Shown: positions 34,668 to 42,736, counted from the first letter of the stretch. The stretch is DNA of 64,000 nucleotides from SB25 sp029560875 (GCA_035388225.1 DAOOPM010000001.1:198106-262105); one strand, 5' to 3'. The notes: generated by a model from the letters alone, not told the origin. A program made the numbers and translations.

Positions 34668-34685
34668 TTGTTAATGCAATAACGA
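34668..34685. promoter_or_regulatory. Operator-like palindrome TTGTTA-N6-TAACGA
   Basis: TTGTTAATGCAATAACGA has one mismatch from the perfect palindrome TTGTTA-N6-TAACAA seen at the sensory operon. It sits in the promoter spacer of hydrogenase operon 1. It fits Rex-type or Crp/Fnr-type operator geometry. Confidence 0.5.
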
Positions 34686-34700
34686 TTGATTTTATGTTTT

Positions 34701-35255
34701 TCAACCTAATTCACTTATTTGTAATTCGTCTAAATTTGAGGAGATTAATTCCTTGATGAGCGGGTAAACGCTAGGGTTACTAACAGCCACACCATCCAAT
34801 GCCTCTACTATGTCCCCTGTAGATATGGAAAACTCATCAGAACCCCGCTTATAGCTGAATAAAAAATTAGTATCGGGATACGAACAAATAAGCATAGTTA
34901 CTACACCGGCAACATCGCCAATAGGTAAACAATCAATATTGTTTGGGTTTAGAGTGGCTTTGAGCGACGTTCCTTGCCCCAAAACAGACTCTATCTGCAT
35001 GCTTCCTCCTGCGCGCTCGGCATTTTGCTTTAGCAGGGGGATACCAAGCCCAACTTTACGGGTTGTTCGGGTTGTGGTATAGGGATCGGTAACTTGGTTG
35101 AGGAACTCAGGGCTCATACCCTTGCCATTGTCATTTACAAATAAAGCAAGATAGTCGTTTTTTTTATCAACTTCAATTTTTATTTCAATATTAGTTGCCT
35201 TTGCAACCACTGAGTTTTGCACAATATCAAGGATATGCAACGATAGGTCCTTCAT
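34701..35255 (-). CDS. GHKL ATPase, histidine-kinase-like (sensory operon)
   Basis: A 184-residue protein whose first 105 residues are a HATPase_c domain: HILDIVQNSVVAKATNI (N box), NDNGKGMSPEFL (G1 box) and GLGIPLLKQNAERAGG (G2 box). There is no dimerisation domain or phosphorylatable His region, so it cannot autophosphorylate in the usual way. The C-terminal part is of unknown function. It is the last gene of the sensory hydrogenase operon. A serine-kinase or anti-sigma type role is possible. Confidence 0.87.
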   Translation of the reverse strand: MKDLSLHILDIVQNSVVAKATNIEIKIEVDKKNDYLALFVNDNGKGMSPEFLNQVTDPYTTTRTTRKVGLGIPLLKQNAERAGGSMQIESVLGQGTSLKATLNPNNIDCLPIGDVAGVVTMLICSYPDTNFLFSYKRGSDEFSISTGDIVEALDGVAVSNPSVYPLIKELISSNLDELQISELG

Positions 35256-35294
35256 TATTTAAGGCTTTTATGCTGATATAATTTCTTGAAAAAA

Positions 35295-36014
35295 TTAATC
35301 TAAGGCAAGAATCGACTCTTTTAAATCCTTAAAAGTTAAACCACACATTGTAAGCATGGTTGAGATTGATCCAATCTGGTCAATCATATGAGCATCGGAA
35401 CTCCTCACAAATCTCTTTTTTCTAACGAACGGGTTTGATGCCAAAAATTTTTCCTCTGTAGTAAATCGCGACAACTCAATAGCGTCATAGTTTAAATCGG
35501 GAGGAACAAAACCTAACTGGCTGGTAATGCTGTATTTGGGTCTATCGGCGTGTGCAGGAATAAAAATTCCACCAATACTATGAACAAATGCCTCAACCTC
35601 GTTGATACCCTTATTTAGCGCTCCGTGTAGCAAATAATCAATTTCCTGAACTATCTCCTCCTGCTCATTCACAACTACCTGGTAGCCAAAAATATCAACA
35701 TTATTGGGGACTCGTTGAATGTTATCTTCAAGGAATTGCTGTAAAAGTTTGCGCTTGGGCTCATCCTCCACTAAGCATACACAATGCACCTCCTCGCGAG
35801 TAGTGACCTCTGCGCCATAAACAGCCAAAATTCCAACCCTTGAGGCAAGCTCTACTGTTAATGGGCAATGAAGAGTTGAGTTATGGTCGGTAACTGCTAT
35901 AATATCTAAACCCAAAGCCTTTGCACGATTCACAATATTTACAGGGCTCATCTCCAAATCGGCACAGGGAGATAAGACACTGTGAATGTGCAAATCGGCA
36001 CGGTATTGGTTCAT
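35295..36014 (-). CDS. PHP domain phosphoesterase
   Basis: This 239-residue metal-dependent hydrolase has the polymerase and histidinol phosphatase (PHP) fold. Metal ligands are visible in DLHIHSVLSPCADLEM, AVTDHNSTLH, IPAHADRPKYS and VRSSDAHMIDQIG. Substrates in the family range from phosphoesters to nucleotides such as AMP-3',5'-bisphosphate. Its start codon overlaps the stop of the DRTGG gene by one base (TAATG), which implies translational coupling. Conserved placement next to sensory hydrogenases suggests a signalling role, perhaps removing a nucleotide signal; this is inference. Confidence 0.9.
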   Translation of the reverse strand: MNQYRADLHIHSVLSPCADLEMSPVNIVNRAKALGLDIIAVTDHNSTLHCPLTVELASRVGILAVYGAEVTTREEVHCVCLVEDEPKRKLLQQFLEDNIQRVPNNVDIFGYQVVVNEQEEIVQEIDYLLHGALNKGINEVEAFVHSIGGIFIPAHADRPKYSITSQLGFVPPDLNYDAIELSRFTTEEKFLASNPFVRKKRFVRSSDAHMIDQIGSISTMLTMCGLTFKDLKESILALD

Positions 36015-36349
36015 TACTTATTCAGTAGCTGGTAAAGTTTACCAGTAATCTCAAAAGCCTGCAAATTGGTTCCAAGAATTGGAATACCCTCATTGTTGCT
36101 TTGCTGCAAAGTATTAGCCTCAGGCTCCAAACCCTTTACAAGAATAATTGCAGCTAATTCCTTAAGCGACGCAATTGCCATTACATTGATATGTGTTTGC
36201 AAGGTAATCCAAACCATACCAGCATCGGCATTGCCCATAACATCGCTCAACAAATCCGATGTGTAACCTCCAACTATTTCCTGATTTAATCCTTCATTTC
36301 CTGAAAAAACCTTTAAGTCTAAGGCTTTTACAATATCTGCAACTGTCAT
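36014..36349 (-). CDS. DRTGG domain protein (second copy)
   Basis: A 111-residue single DRTGG domain, a fold found with CBS domains and in phosphotransacetylase N-termini and often thought to bind nucleotides or another small ligand. Typical stretches are VGGYTSDLLSDVMGNADAG, then HINVMAIASLKELAAIIL and GIPILGTNLQAFEITGKL. It shares its layout with the DRTGG protein at 38172-38516, so the operon holds a divergent pair. It is coupled to the PHP gene. The ligand is unknown. Confidence 0.88.
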   Translation of the reverse strand: MTVADIVKALDLKVFSGNEGLNQEIVGGYTSDLLSDVMGNADAGMVWITLQTHINVMAIASLKELAAIILVKGLEPEANTLQQSNNEGIPILGTNLQAFEITGKLYQLLNK

Positions 36350-36358
36350 AAAAGTAAA

Positions 36359-37732
36359 CTATTTATTTTGATTAGGCTTTTCGCAATCCTTTAGGAATCG
36401 ATTATCGCCCCAAATTTTCTTCATAATCTTAAACGAGTGCTCAGGGTTCATCTTGGTCTGCTCCATCACTTTCTGAAGGAAAACGCAGTGCGAAATAGCA
36501 CCTTCGCCCTGAACAATATCCTCGGCCAACGCCAAGCACGACGGCGCACCGCATACTCCACAGTCAATTCCAGGGAGATAACACATTATACGGTTTACGC
36601 GCTCCATCTTCTTCATTGCCTTAGCCATATCCTCGTCGAGTTTAACCATTGAGCGGGGCTCTACCCTACTCAAATCAATCCTTCCTACTAAAAACTGCTG
36701 ATACTGCAGTAACTTTGATTGATTAACCTTACCGTGATTAAAATCAGCAAGGGCTTTAGCCCTTTTTCTAAGCAATTCTGCCGTTAAGAATCGATTACTT
36801 GCAGCCAGAATCCCTCCTGCACAGCTCTCATCGCACGACCTAAGTTCCAAGAAATCGACACCTGCAACCTCATCGTTTTCAATCTTATCGAGGAATTCCA
36901 TAACATTGTGAATTCCATCGATGGCCATACAGCGGCCATTAATGTGCGAAGCCTCACCATTTGTCAGGGCCCAAGTTATACTCCGGGGAGTTAATTGAGT
37001 GTGAAAAGCATCCTGCTCTTTATTTACAACCTTCTTCTTAATTTCATGTAAAGTGCGATTGTAAATTAAGTCCATGTTGATTACACCCGTAATTTCGGAC
37101 TTATCCTCTCCTACAGGGCTTTTTATTGCAGCAATTTTTGCAGCACAAGGCGTTACATAAAACACACCCACCTCCGATTCAGGAATACCTTGCTCCCTGT
37201 ATTTCCCTCGGATATATGACGAAGTTAGGTCTAGCGGTGGACGTAAAAGCATAATATTACCTACTAACCAAGGAAACTTAACCTGAACAAGCCGAACTAT
37301 GGCAGGGCAAAACGATGATACTATTGGTTTCTTATTCTGATTCTTAACGATGTAATCATTAATTTGAGGAATAAGATACTCAACAGAATCCTCAACCTCA
37401 ACAACTTCGGTAAATCCAATATTCTGTAATGCATGTACAACCATTCCTGGAGTAACGTTGTCGGGGTATTGCCCTAGTAAAACAGAGGGGATAACCGCAA
37501 CCCGATGGCTGTAATTGAAAATATCCTGAAAATCGTCCTGCTCAACAATTATAGCGCCAGTAGGACAAACCCTGTAGCACTCGCCACAATCGATACAACG
37601 ATTGCTGTGCAAATGAGCTTTTCCACCACTCACCCGCAAGGCCTCAGTAGGACAAGCCCTCATACAGTGAGCACATCCAATACAAACATCGGTACGAATT
37701 TTTAGTGCGTGATGAAAACTAGCCTTTTCCAC
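36359..37732 (-). CDS. Putative sensory [FeFe]-hydrogenase
   Basis: This 457-residue protein has two N-terminal ferredoxin clusters (Cys17-27, Cys46-56), a short H-cluster domain and a C-terminal PF04060-type Fe-S site (GIDCGVCGAPSC, later SHC). H-cluster ligands are kept: Cys142 (SSFCPAI), Cys196 (TPCAAK) and Cys300/Cys304 (RSCDESCAGG). The proton-relay Cys that normally precedes the first ligand is Phe, and the usual GGG tail is absent. Such changes fit the slow, sensory groups of [FeFe]-hydrogenases. The start is GTG, 2 nt after the ATPase stop. It is the centre of the regulatory operon between two catalytic hydrogenase operons. Confidence 0.9.
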   Translation of the reverse strand: MEKASFHHALKIRTDVCIGCAHCMRACPTEALRVSGGKAHLHSNRCIDCGECYRVCPTGAIIVEQDDFQDIFNYSHRVAVIPSVLLGQYPDNVTPGMVVHALQNIGFTEVVEVEDSVEYLIPQINDYIVKNQNKKPIVSSFCPAIVRLVQVKFPWLVGNIMLLRPPLDLTSSYIRGKYREQGIPESEVGVFYVTPCAAKIAAIKSPVGEDKSEITGVINMDLIYNRTLHEIKKKVVNKEQDAFHTQLTPRSITWALTNGEASHINGRCMAIDGIHNVMEFLDKIENDEVAGVDFLELRSCDESCAGGILAASNRFLTAELLRKRAKALADFNHGKVNQSKLLQYQQFLVGRIDLSRVEPRSMVKLDEDMAKAMKKMERVNRIMCYLPGIDCGVCGAPSCLALAEDIVQGEGAISHCVFLQKVMEQTKMNPEHSFKIMKKIWGDNRFLKDCEKPNQNK

Positions 37733-37734
37733 AG

Positions 37735-38166
37735 CTAAACTCCTTCCTGATTTACCTTTAAATTTACAAGAATTTCAAGACATGTACCTTTACCTACCTC
37801 ACTTGTTATCTTAAATTCATCGGTATTGTCCTTTATATTAGGGAGCCCCATTCCTGCACCAAACCCCATTTCCCTAACAATAGGCGACGCTGTTGAATAG
37901 CCTGGCTGCATAGCCAAGTTTATATCAGGAATTCCGGGACCATTATCATCTAGCTTAATAATTATCCTCTCAGTATCAATATCAACATAGATTACTCCAT
38001 TAAAAGCATGTGCAGCAATGTTAACCTCCCCTTCGTAAAGAGCCACAACAATTCTCTTGATAACGCTAGAGTCCACGTTAAGCTGCTTTAAAATCTTCTT
38101 AACCTGACTCGATGCGTTACCCGCTCTTACGAAATCGCCGCCCTGTACTTTAAACTCGAAATGCAT
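37735..38166 (-). CDS. SpoIIAB-like ATPase (sensory operon)
   Basis: A 143-residue HATPase_c protein of the anti-sigma regulatory kinase type. The N box is ALYEGEVNIAAHAFNG, the G1 box KLDDNGPGIPDINLAM and the G2-like box GFGAGMGLPNIKDNTD. It lacks any receiver or dimerisation domain. Proteins of this type phosphorylate STAS antagonists on serine and bind sigma factors; whether this one does is unknown. It lies 2 nt upstream of the sensory hydrogenase start and 5 nt after the first DRTGG gene, so tight co-expression is clear. Confidence 0.9.
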   Translation of the reverse strand: MHFEFKVQGGDFVRAGNASSQVKKILKQLNVDSSVIKRIVVALYEGEVNIAAHAFNGVIYVDIDTERIIIKLDDNGPGIPDINLAMQPGYSTASPIVREMGFGAGMGLPNIKDNTDEFKITSEVGKGTCLEILVNLKVNQEGV

Positions 38167-38171
38167 TGCTA

Positions 38172-38516
38172 CTAGTAAACAGCTTTAACACCTAAACTAT
38201 AAAGCAAACCCGATACCCTGAACATGGTACCTGGATACTCAATCAAAACTATACAATTTTCCTGAGCCAACCTAATCATATCCTCACTTACTCGCTTATT
38301 GCGAACAAACACAATAGCTTGCAAGTCGGACATTTCGGCTGTACGAACTGCTTGAATATTAGCAAGGCCAGTTATTAGAAGTAACTTCTCACTTTTAACT
38401 GTTAGCACGTCGCTCATTAAATCTGAAGCAAACGCAAACTCAACCTCTCTGTCCAAGCACTCTTCACAGCATACAACACTTCCGCCTATGTACTCTACAA
38501 GTTCTTTTAACTTCAT
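38172..38516 (-). CDS. DRTGG domain protein (first copy)
   Basis: The first gene of the sensory operon encodes a 114-residue DRTGG-like domain. Segments such as FAFASDLMSDVLTVKSEKLL, then IQAVRTAEMSDLQAIVFVRN and LIEYPGTMFRVSGLLYSLG match the second copy in the operon. Three cysteines near the N-terminus (VVCCEECLDRE) could bind metal or sense redox state; the second copy lacks them. It is read from a promoter that overlaps two operator-like palindromes. Function is inferred only from context. Confidence 0.86.
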   Translation of the reverse strand: MKLKELVEYIGGSVVCCEECLDREVEFAFASDLMSDVLTVKSEKLLLITGLANIQAVRTAEMSDLQAIVFVRNKRVSEDMIRLAQENCIVLIEYPGTMFRVSGLLYSLGVKAVY

Positions 38517-38561
38517 ACGTAGTATATTACTTTATGGAATAATCTGAGAAATAATTGAATG

Positions 38562-38569
38562 CAAAATTA
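38562..38569 (-). promoter_or_regulatory. Promoter -7 box TAATTTTG of sensory operon
   Basis: The plus strand reads CAAAATTA, 46 nt before the first ATG. An operator palindrome begins 6 nt upstream, covering the -33 region. Confidence 0.6.
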
Positions 38570-38574
38570 AGCCA

Positions 38575-38590
38575 TGTTATTTATATAACA
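38575..38590. promoter_or_regulatory. Operator-like palindrome A (TGTTA-N6-TAACA)
   Basis: TGTTATTTATATAACA is a 16-nt palindrome next to the -7 box of the sensory operon. It shares the TGTTATTTAT core with the site at 42286-42301. Confidence 0.6.
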
Positions 38591-38615
38591 GTATAAATTT
38601 TGTTAAAATTTATAC
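38591..38615. promoter_or_regulatory. Perfect inverted repeat between operators
   Basis: Arms GTATAAATTTT and AAAATTTATAC are perfect over 11 bp with loop GTT. It lies directly between the two operator-like palindromes and may bind a second regulator or form a hairpin. Confidence 0.55.
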
Positions 38616-38633
38616 TTGTTATTTTACTAACAA
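38616..38633. promoter_or_regulatory. Operator-like palindrome B (TTGTTA-N6-TAACAA)
   Basis: TTGTTATTTTACTAACAA is a perfect 6-bp inverted repeat with 6-nt spacer, 18 nt in all, the geometry of Rex and of Crp/Fnr operators. Confidence 0.6.
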
Positions 38634-38730
38634 TTCAAAATTTTGTTACATAATCCGTCAATGTTGTAGCGAAACAAAAATATGTTTAAAAGCAACGTGA
38701 ACTGATATTTAATGTAGTTAATTGATGGCA

Positions 38731-38754
38731 AATAAAAAAAAGGGCAAAATGCCC
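38731..38754 (-). terminator. Terminator after hydA set 2
   Basis: The minus strand has hairpin GGGCA/TGCCC with a 3-nt loop followed by a long T tract (plus-strand A run). It lies 30 nt past the hydA2 stop. Confidence 0.75.
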
Positions 38755-38783
38755 CTTTCTCAACTTATGAATAAAACTACTGA

Positions 38784-40574
38784 CTAGTAGCGCTGACGCT
38801 CCTTGTAGTGAGTATGTAGCAATTCGTGCGATTTATGTCCATTAGGTTCGTGTAAGAACTCCTTGTAAATTGCAACTACCTCGGGGTTCTCGTGCGACTT
38901 ACGAATCTTCATACCTGCATCCTCTCGGTATATAGCCTCGGCACGTTTCTGACGAATCTCGGCATTGGTTGGAATTGGCTGACCACCACCACCAATACAT
39001 CCACCAGGGCAAGCCATAATCTCTATAAAATGCCAATCGCCTTTACCCGACTTAACTGCATCCATTACCTTCTTAGCATTGGTTAACCCGTGTGCTACAA
39101 CAGTTTTAAGCACTGCACCTTCTAAAAACTTCCACTCAGGTACAGTATTTTCAATCTTGACAGAAGCTTCACGAACACCATCCATACCACGAACAGGTGT
39201 AATATTTAGTCCATCGAAAGGAACTTCGCGGCCTGTAACAACCTCGTAAGCAGTACGCAATGCAGCCTCCATTACACCACCTGTTGCACCGAAAATAACA
39301 GCAGCACCAGTGGAATCGCCCATAATACTATCGCAATGCGACTCGGAAAGAGCGTTGAACTCTATACCAGCCTGTTTAATCATAATAGCCAATTCGCGAG
39401 TTGTAAGAACGTAATCTACATCCTTATATCCACTTGAACGCATCTCAGGTCTATCTGCCTCAAACTTCTTAGCTGTACAAGGCATTATAGATACAGAAAC
39501 AATCTTTGCTGGGTCTATGTTTCTTTTCTTGGCATAGTATGTTTTCACAAGCGCTCCAAACATCTGCTGAGGTGACTTACAGGTTGATAGATTATCGAGA
39601 TATTCTGGGTATGTATGCTCAATGAATTTAATCCAACCTGGGGAACAACTAGTTGCCATAGGTAACTTAACACTTGTATCCTTGTCAACCAAAGCCTTTT
39701 TTAAACGACCAAGAAGTTCGAAACCTTCCTCCATAATGGTAAGGTCGGCAGTAAAGTCGGTATCAAGCACAGAGTCGAATCCAAGGCGACGAAGTGCAGA
39801 AACCATTTTACCAGTAACAATCTCACCTGGAGCTAATCCTAAATCCTCACCAAGGGCAACCCTAACGGCAGGAGCTGTTTGAACCACAACGTGTTTATCG
39901 GGGTTGTAAATAGCATCCCAAACCTCGTCGAGATAGTTACGCTCTATTAATGCTCCAGTGGGGCAGCGGTTTACACACTGACCGCAGTTGGTACAAACCA
40001 CCTCGAACATTGGATTCTCAAAGAAAGTAGATATTTTCATTTTCTCACCCTTATAGGCAACGCCCAATGCGCTAACATGCTGAAGCTCCTCGCAGGTGCG
40101 AACGCAACGCTGACAACGGATACACTTACTATCATCCTTAATAATAGAAGGAGAGTAAGCATCCATTTGGTAGTTCTTATGAGGAACCAAATCGATAAAC
40201 ATAGGCTCAGATATCTTATACTCCGATGCTAAGTTCTGAAGTTCGCAATTGCCATTCTTGTAGCAAGTAGTACACTTAGCATTGTGCTCAGAAAGAAGCA
40301 AATCGATAATATGCTTACGAGCCGTACGCACCTTAATTGTATTTGTCATAACCTCCATACCTTCGGCCACTGGCATAGCACAAGAAGCGGGAAGTGTACG
40401 AGCACCCTTCATTTCAACAACGCAAACACGACAGTTACCGGCTATGCAAAGGTCGTCGTGATAGCAGAGTGTAGGAATGTGTATATTAAGCTGTTTTGCA
40501 GCTTGCAAAATGGTTGTACCCTCGTCAACTGTTACGGGAATACCATCTATGATGAGATTTATTTTTTTAGCCAT
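38784..40574 (-). CDS. hydA: [FeFe]-hydrogenase catalytic subunit HydA (set 2)
   Basis: This 596-residue catalytic subunit has the same domain order as set 1: [2Fe-2S], His-Cys [4Fe-4S], two ferredoxin clusters, H-cluster domain and small-subunit tail (RKSHENP to LLHTHY). Motif 2 (MPCTAKKFE) and motif 3 (MACPGGCIGGGG) are canonical. Motif 1 reads TSCSPGW, with Ser at the cubane ligand position where set 1 has TSCCPGW. A Cys is found 20 residues on in STCKSPQQM where set 1 has Ala. The substitution may mark a distinct subgroup rather than a defect. It is the last gene of hydrogenase operon 2. Confidence 0.94.
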   Translation of the reverse strand: MAKKINLIIDGIPVTVDEGTTILQAAKQLNIHIPTLCYHDDLCIAGNCRVCVVEMKGARTLPASCAMPVAEGMEVMTNTIKVRTARKHIIDLLLSEHNAKCTTCYKNGNCELQNLASEYKISEPMFIDLVPHKNYQMDAYSPSIIKDDSKCIRCQRCVRTCEELQHVSALGVAYKGEKMKISTFFENPMFEVVCTNCGQCVNRCPTGALIERNYLDEVWDAIYNPDKHVVVQTAPAVRVALGEDLGLAPGEIVTGKMVSALRRLGFDSVLDTDFTADLTIMEEGFELLGRLKKALVDKDTSVKLPMATSCSPGWIKFIEHTYPEYLDNLSTCKSPQQMFGALVKTYYAKKRNIDPAKIVSVSIMPCTAKKFEADRPEMRSSGYKDVDYVLTTRELAIMIKQAGIEFNALSESHCDSIMGDSTGAAVIFGATGGVMEAALRTAYEVVTGREVPFDGLNITPVRGMDGVREASVKIENTVPEWKFLEGAVLKTVVAHGLTNAKKVMDAVKSGKGDWHFIEIMACPGGCIGGGGQPIPTNAEIRQKRAEAIYREDAGMKIRKSHENPEVVAIYKEFLHEPNGHKSHELLHTHYKERQRY

Positions 40575-40594
40575 TTTTCAAAATTTTAAGCAAA

Positions 40595-41758
40595 TTAGTA
40601 AATCATCTCTTCCTTAAAGTTCTCAACAATTGAGAAGAACGAGTTTGCAACACTCTGACCAAGACCGCATTTAGCAGTTATTTTCATGGTTTGAGCCAAT
40701 TTTTGCAACTGCTCAAGGTAGGCAGTATGACGCTCGCCTTTCTTAACAGCCTCAATACCAAGTTTAAGCTGCTGACAACCTACACGGCAAGGTGTACACT
40801 GGCCACAAGACTCTTCCTCGAAAAATTCAAGGTAATTCTTCAACACATTGTACATTGAACGAGAACTATTGAAAAGCATCATAGAGCCTCCAGTTGGAAC
40901 ACCCTCGAATCCAATAATGGTATCCTTGAACTTTTTGCGAGGTACGCAAAATCCGGAAGCACCTCCAACCTGAACGGCTTTGGTATCGCCATCGCCAAGC
41001 TCATCAACAAACTGTTCAACAGTCATACCTAGCTCCAACTCATAAATACCTGGCTTTGGAGTATCGCCAGAAATTGAGAACACCTTTGAACCACGTGAAT
41101 CGGCTGTTCCAAGCTCTTTAAACTTACGTGCACCGTAGCGGAAAATCATGAATGAGTACACCAATGTTTCCACGTTGTTAATAACAGTAGGTTTCTTGCG
41201 GAAACCTGAAACTGTTGGGTAAGGAGGTTTGTTGCGGGGTTCACCACGGTCACCTTCCATTGACTCAAACAATGCGCTTTCCTCTCCACAGATGTATGCT
41301 CCGCTACCCATTATTATTCTTATCTTGAAATCGGAACCTACCTCCTTAAGAGTAGCATGGAAACTATCTAGTTGTTTCTCAAGTTCAGGCAATAAGAAAC
41401 GGTACTCGCCACGAAGATAAAGGAAACCTTCCTTAGCATTGATAACCTTTGCACATATTGCCATTCCGCCAAAAACCTTGAGAGGAACTTTAAAAAGAAT
41501 CTCTCTATCCTTAAAAGTGCCAGGTTCACCCTCATCAGCATTACATACAACATACTTATCGGGCTCGGGTTGTTCGCTAGTAAATTTCCATTTTAGGGCA
41601 GTAGGAAAACCTGCACCACCACGACCTTTAAGGCCAGACTCAAGTAATTCGTTGATAATTTCGTCGTTATTGCGTTGATAGGTCGATTTTAGAATGTCCT
41701 TTAGGTTACAATCTTGGTCGAAAATAAGGTCAACGCGACGTAAAAAGTTATTTGACAT
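40595..41758 (-). CDS. hydB: NuoF-like FMN subunit, short form (set 2)
   Basis: This 387-residue flavin subunit keeps the FMN/NADH core (GLKGRGGAGFPTALKWKF, NADEGEPGTFKDRE), the SLBB region and the N3-type [4Fe-4S] site (ESCGQCTPCRVG, then AKCGLGQ). It lacks the N-terminal thioredoxin-like domain and both C-terminal ferredoxin clusters found in set 1. It therefore has no obvious ferredoxin port. A plain NADH-linked, non-bifurcating enzyme is a plausible reading, as proposed for some syntrophs. It starts 18 nt after the NuoE gene with an AGGAG ribosome site. Confidence 0.94.
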   Translation of the reverse strand: MSNNFLRRVDLIFDQDCNLKDILKSTYQRNNDEIINELLESGLKGRGGAGFPTALKWKFTSEQPEPDKYVVCNADEGEPGTFKDREILFKVPLKVFGGMAICAKVINAKEGFLYLRGEYRFLLPELEKQLDSFHATLKEVGSDFKIRIIMGSGAYICGEESALFESMEGDRGEPRNKPPYPTVSGFRKKPTVINNVETLVYSFMIFRYGARKFKELGTADSRGSKVFSISGDTPKPGIYELELGMTVEQFVDELGDGDTKAVQVGGASGFCVPRKKFKDTIIGFEGVPTGGSMMLFNSSRSMYNVLKNYLEFFEEESCGQCTPCRVGCQQLKLGIEAVKKGERHTAYLEQLQKLAQTMKITAKCGLGQSVANSFFSIVENFKEEMIY

Positions 41759-41776
41759 GGTATAATCTCCTATGCT

Positions 41777-42241
41777 TTACTTTTTCATGTATTCATTAAT
41801 AATATCTCTAACCTTTTCAGGTGTTAACTCGGTGTATGCCTCATCGTTAATAAGCATAGCAGGCCCTTTGTGGCACCAGCCAAGACAGTTGGTTTCGAGA
41901 AGCGAGAACTTTCTGTTTTGAGTAGTTTCGCCCACTTTCACCTTAAGCATATCTTCCAATTCCTGAATAATAAGGTTCTTCCCTTTCATGGCACAGGAAA
42001 TAGTTCTACAAATCCGAATAACATACTTACCACGTGGTTGAGTATCGAGGAAGCTGTAGAAAGTAGCGGTTCCATAAACCTTTGCAGCCGAAATATCGAG
42101 TTCGCGTGCGATTTCGGTCATTGCCTCACTAGAGATGTAGCGCTCCTCTTGCACAACACCTTGTAGGATTGGGATTAAACTCTCCCGAACTCTTCCGTGC
42201 TTGTCAGCAAGTTTTTTTACTAATTCTTTGGTCTCCGTCAT
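41777..42241 (-). CDS. hydC: NuoE-like subunit (set 2)
   Basis: The first gene of hydrogenase operon 2 encodes a 154-residue [2Fe-2S] subunit. Cluster cysteines are in CRTISCAMKG and TNCLGWCHKGP (C-x4-C and C-x3-C). The order here is C-B-A, while operon 1 runs Fd-B-A-C, so the two operons are not simple recent duplicates. Two operator-like palindromes lie 28-60 nt upstream of the start. It should pass electrons between the FMN subunit and HydA. Confidence 0.93.
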   Translation of the reverse strand: MTETKELVKKLADKHGRVRESLIPILQGVVQEERYISSEAMTEIARELDISAAKVYGTATFYSFLDTQPRGKYVIRICRTISCAMKGKNLIIQELEDMLKVKVGETTQNRKFSLLETNCLGWCHKGPAMLINDEAYTELTPEKVRDIINEYMKK

Positions 42242-42268
42242 AATTGCAATTTTTAAAAAAACGACATC

Positions 42269-42301
42269 TGTTATTTTTGTAACACTGTTATTTATTTAAC
42301 A
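42269..42301. promoter_or_regulatory. Two tandem operator-like palindromes
   Basis: TGTTATTTTTGTAACA (42269-42284) and TGTTATTTATTTAACA (42286-42301) are separated by one base, so their centres are 17 nt apart. Both have the TGTTA-N6-TAACA form found at the other two hydrogenase promoters. Confidence 0.6.
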
Positions 42302-42711
42302 AATCAATATTTCGTAACAAATTGATTTTCTTGTATAAATATAAAAACAAGTTTTAATTAACAAAGTGATTTTTGTCAGTTTTTATTAGTATACGAGGCC
42401 AAAAAGATTAATTTAGAAACATTCAAATCTATTTTAGTTATTGATTGAAACCAAGTGTGTTTACTGTGAAATAATTAACTGTAAATCCGATAATTATGAA
42501 CATTTCTTACAATAGTTGAATTTATTGGAATTACATGAGTGTGAATTGAACCAAACAAAGGAACTACTTTTTATCAGAATCACCTATCTGTGCAATTAAT
42601 ACATAATCAATAAATTACGCTCAAAAAAGATAAACCAAAAAATCTGATTAATATTATTGAAAAAATTTAGTTGTATAAAAATGAATTCTTCAGTTTTTCC
42701 CAAATTAAAAA

Positions 42712-42736
42712 AAGCCCGACATTAAATGTCGGGCTT
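42712..42736 (-). terminator. Terminator after S46 peptidase gene
   Basis: Perfect 12-bp arms AAGCCCGACATT and AATGTCGGGCTT with a minimal loop, followed on the minus strand by TTTTTT. Confidence 0.9.

Noticed and set aside
42350..42700. Possible small RNA or gene in the gap upstream of hydrogenase operon 2
   Set aside because: AT-rich sequence without hairpin plus T-run, ribosome site or sustained frame.
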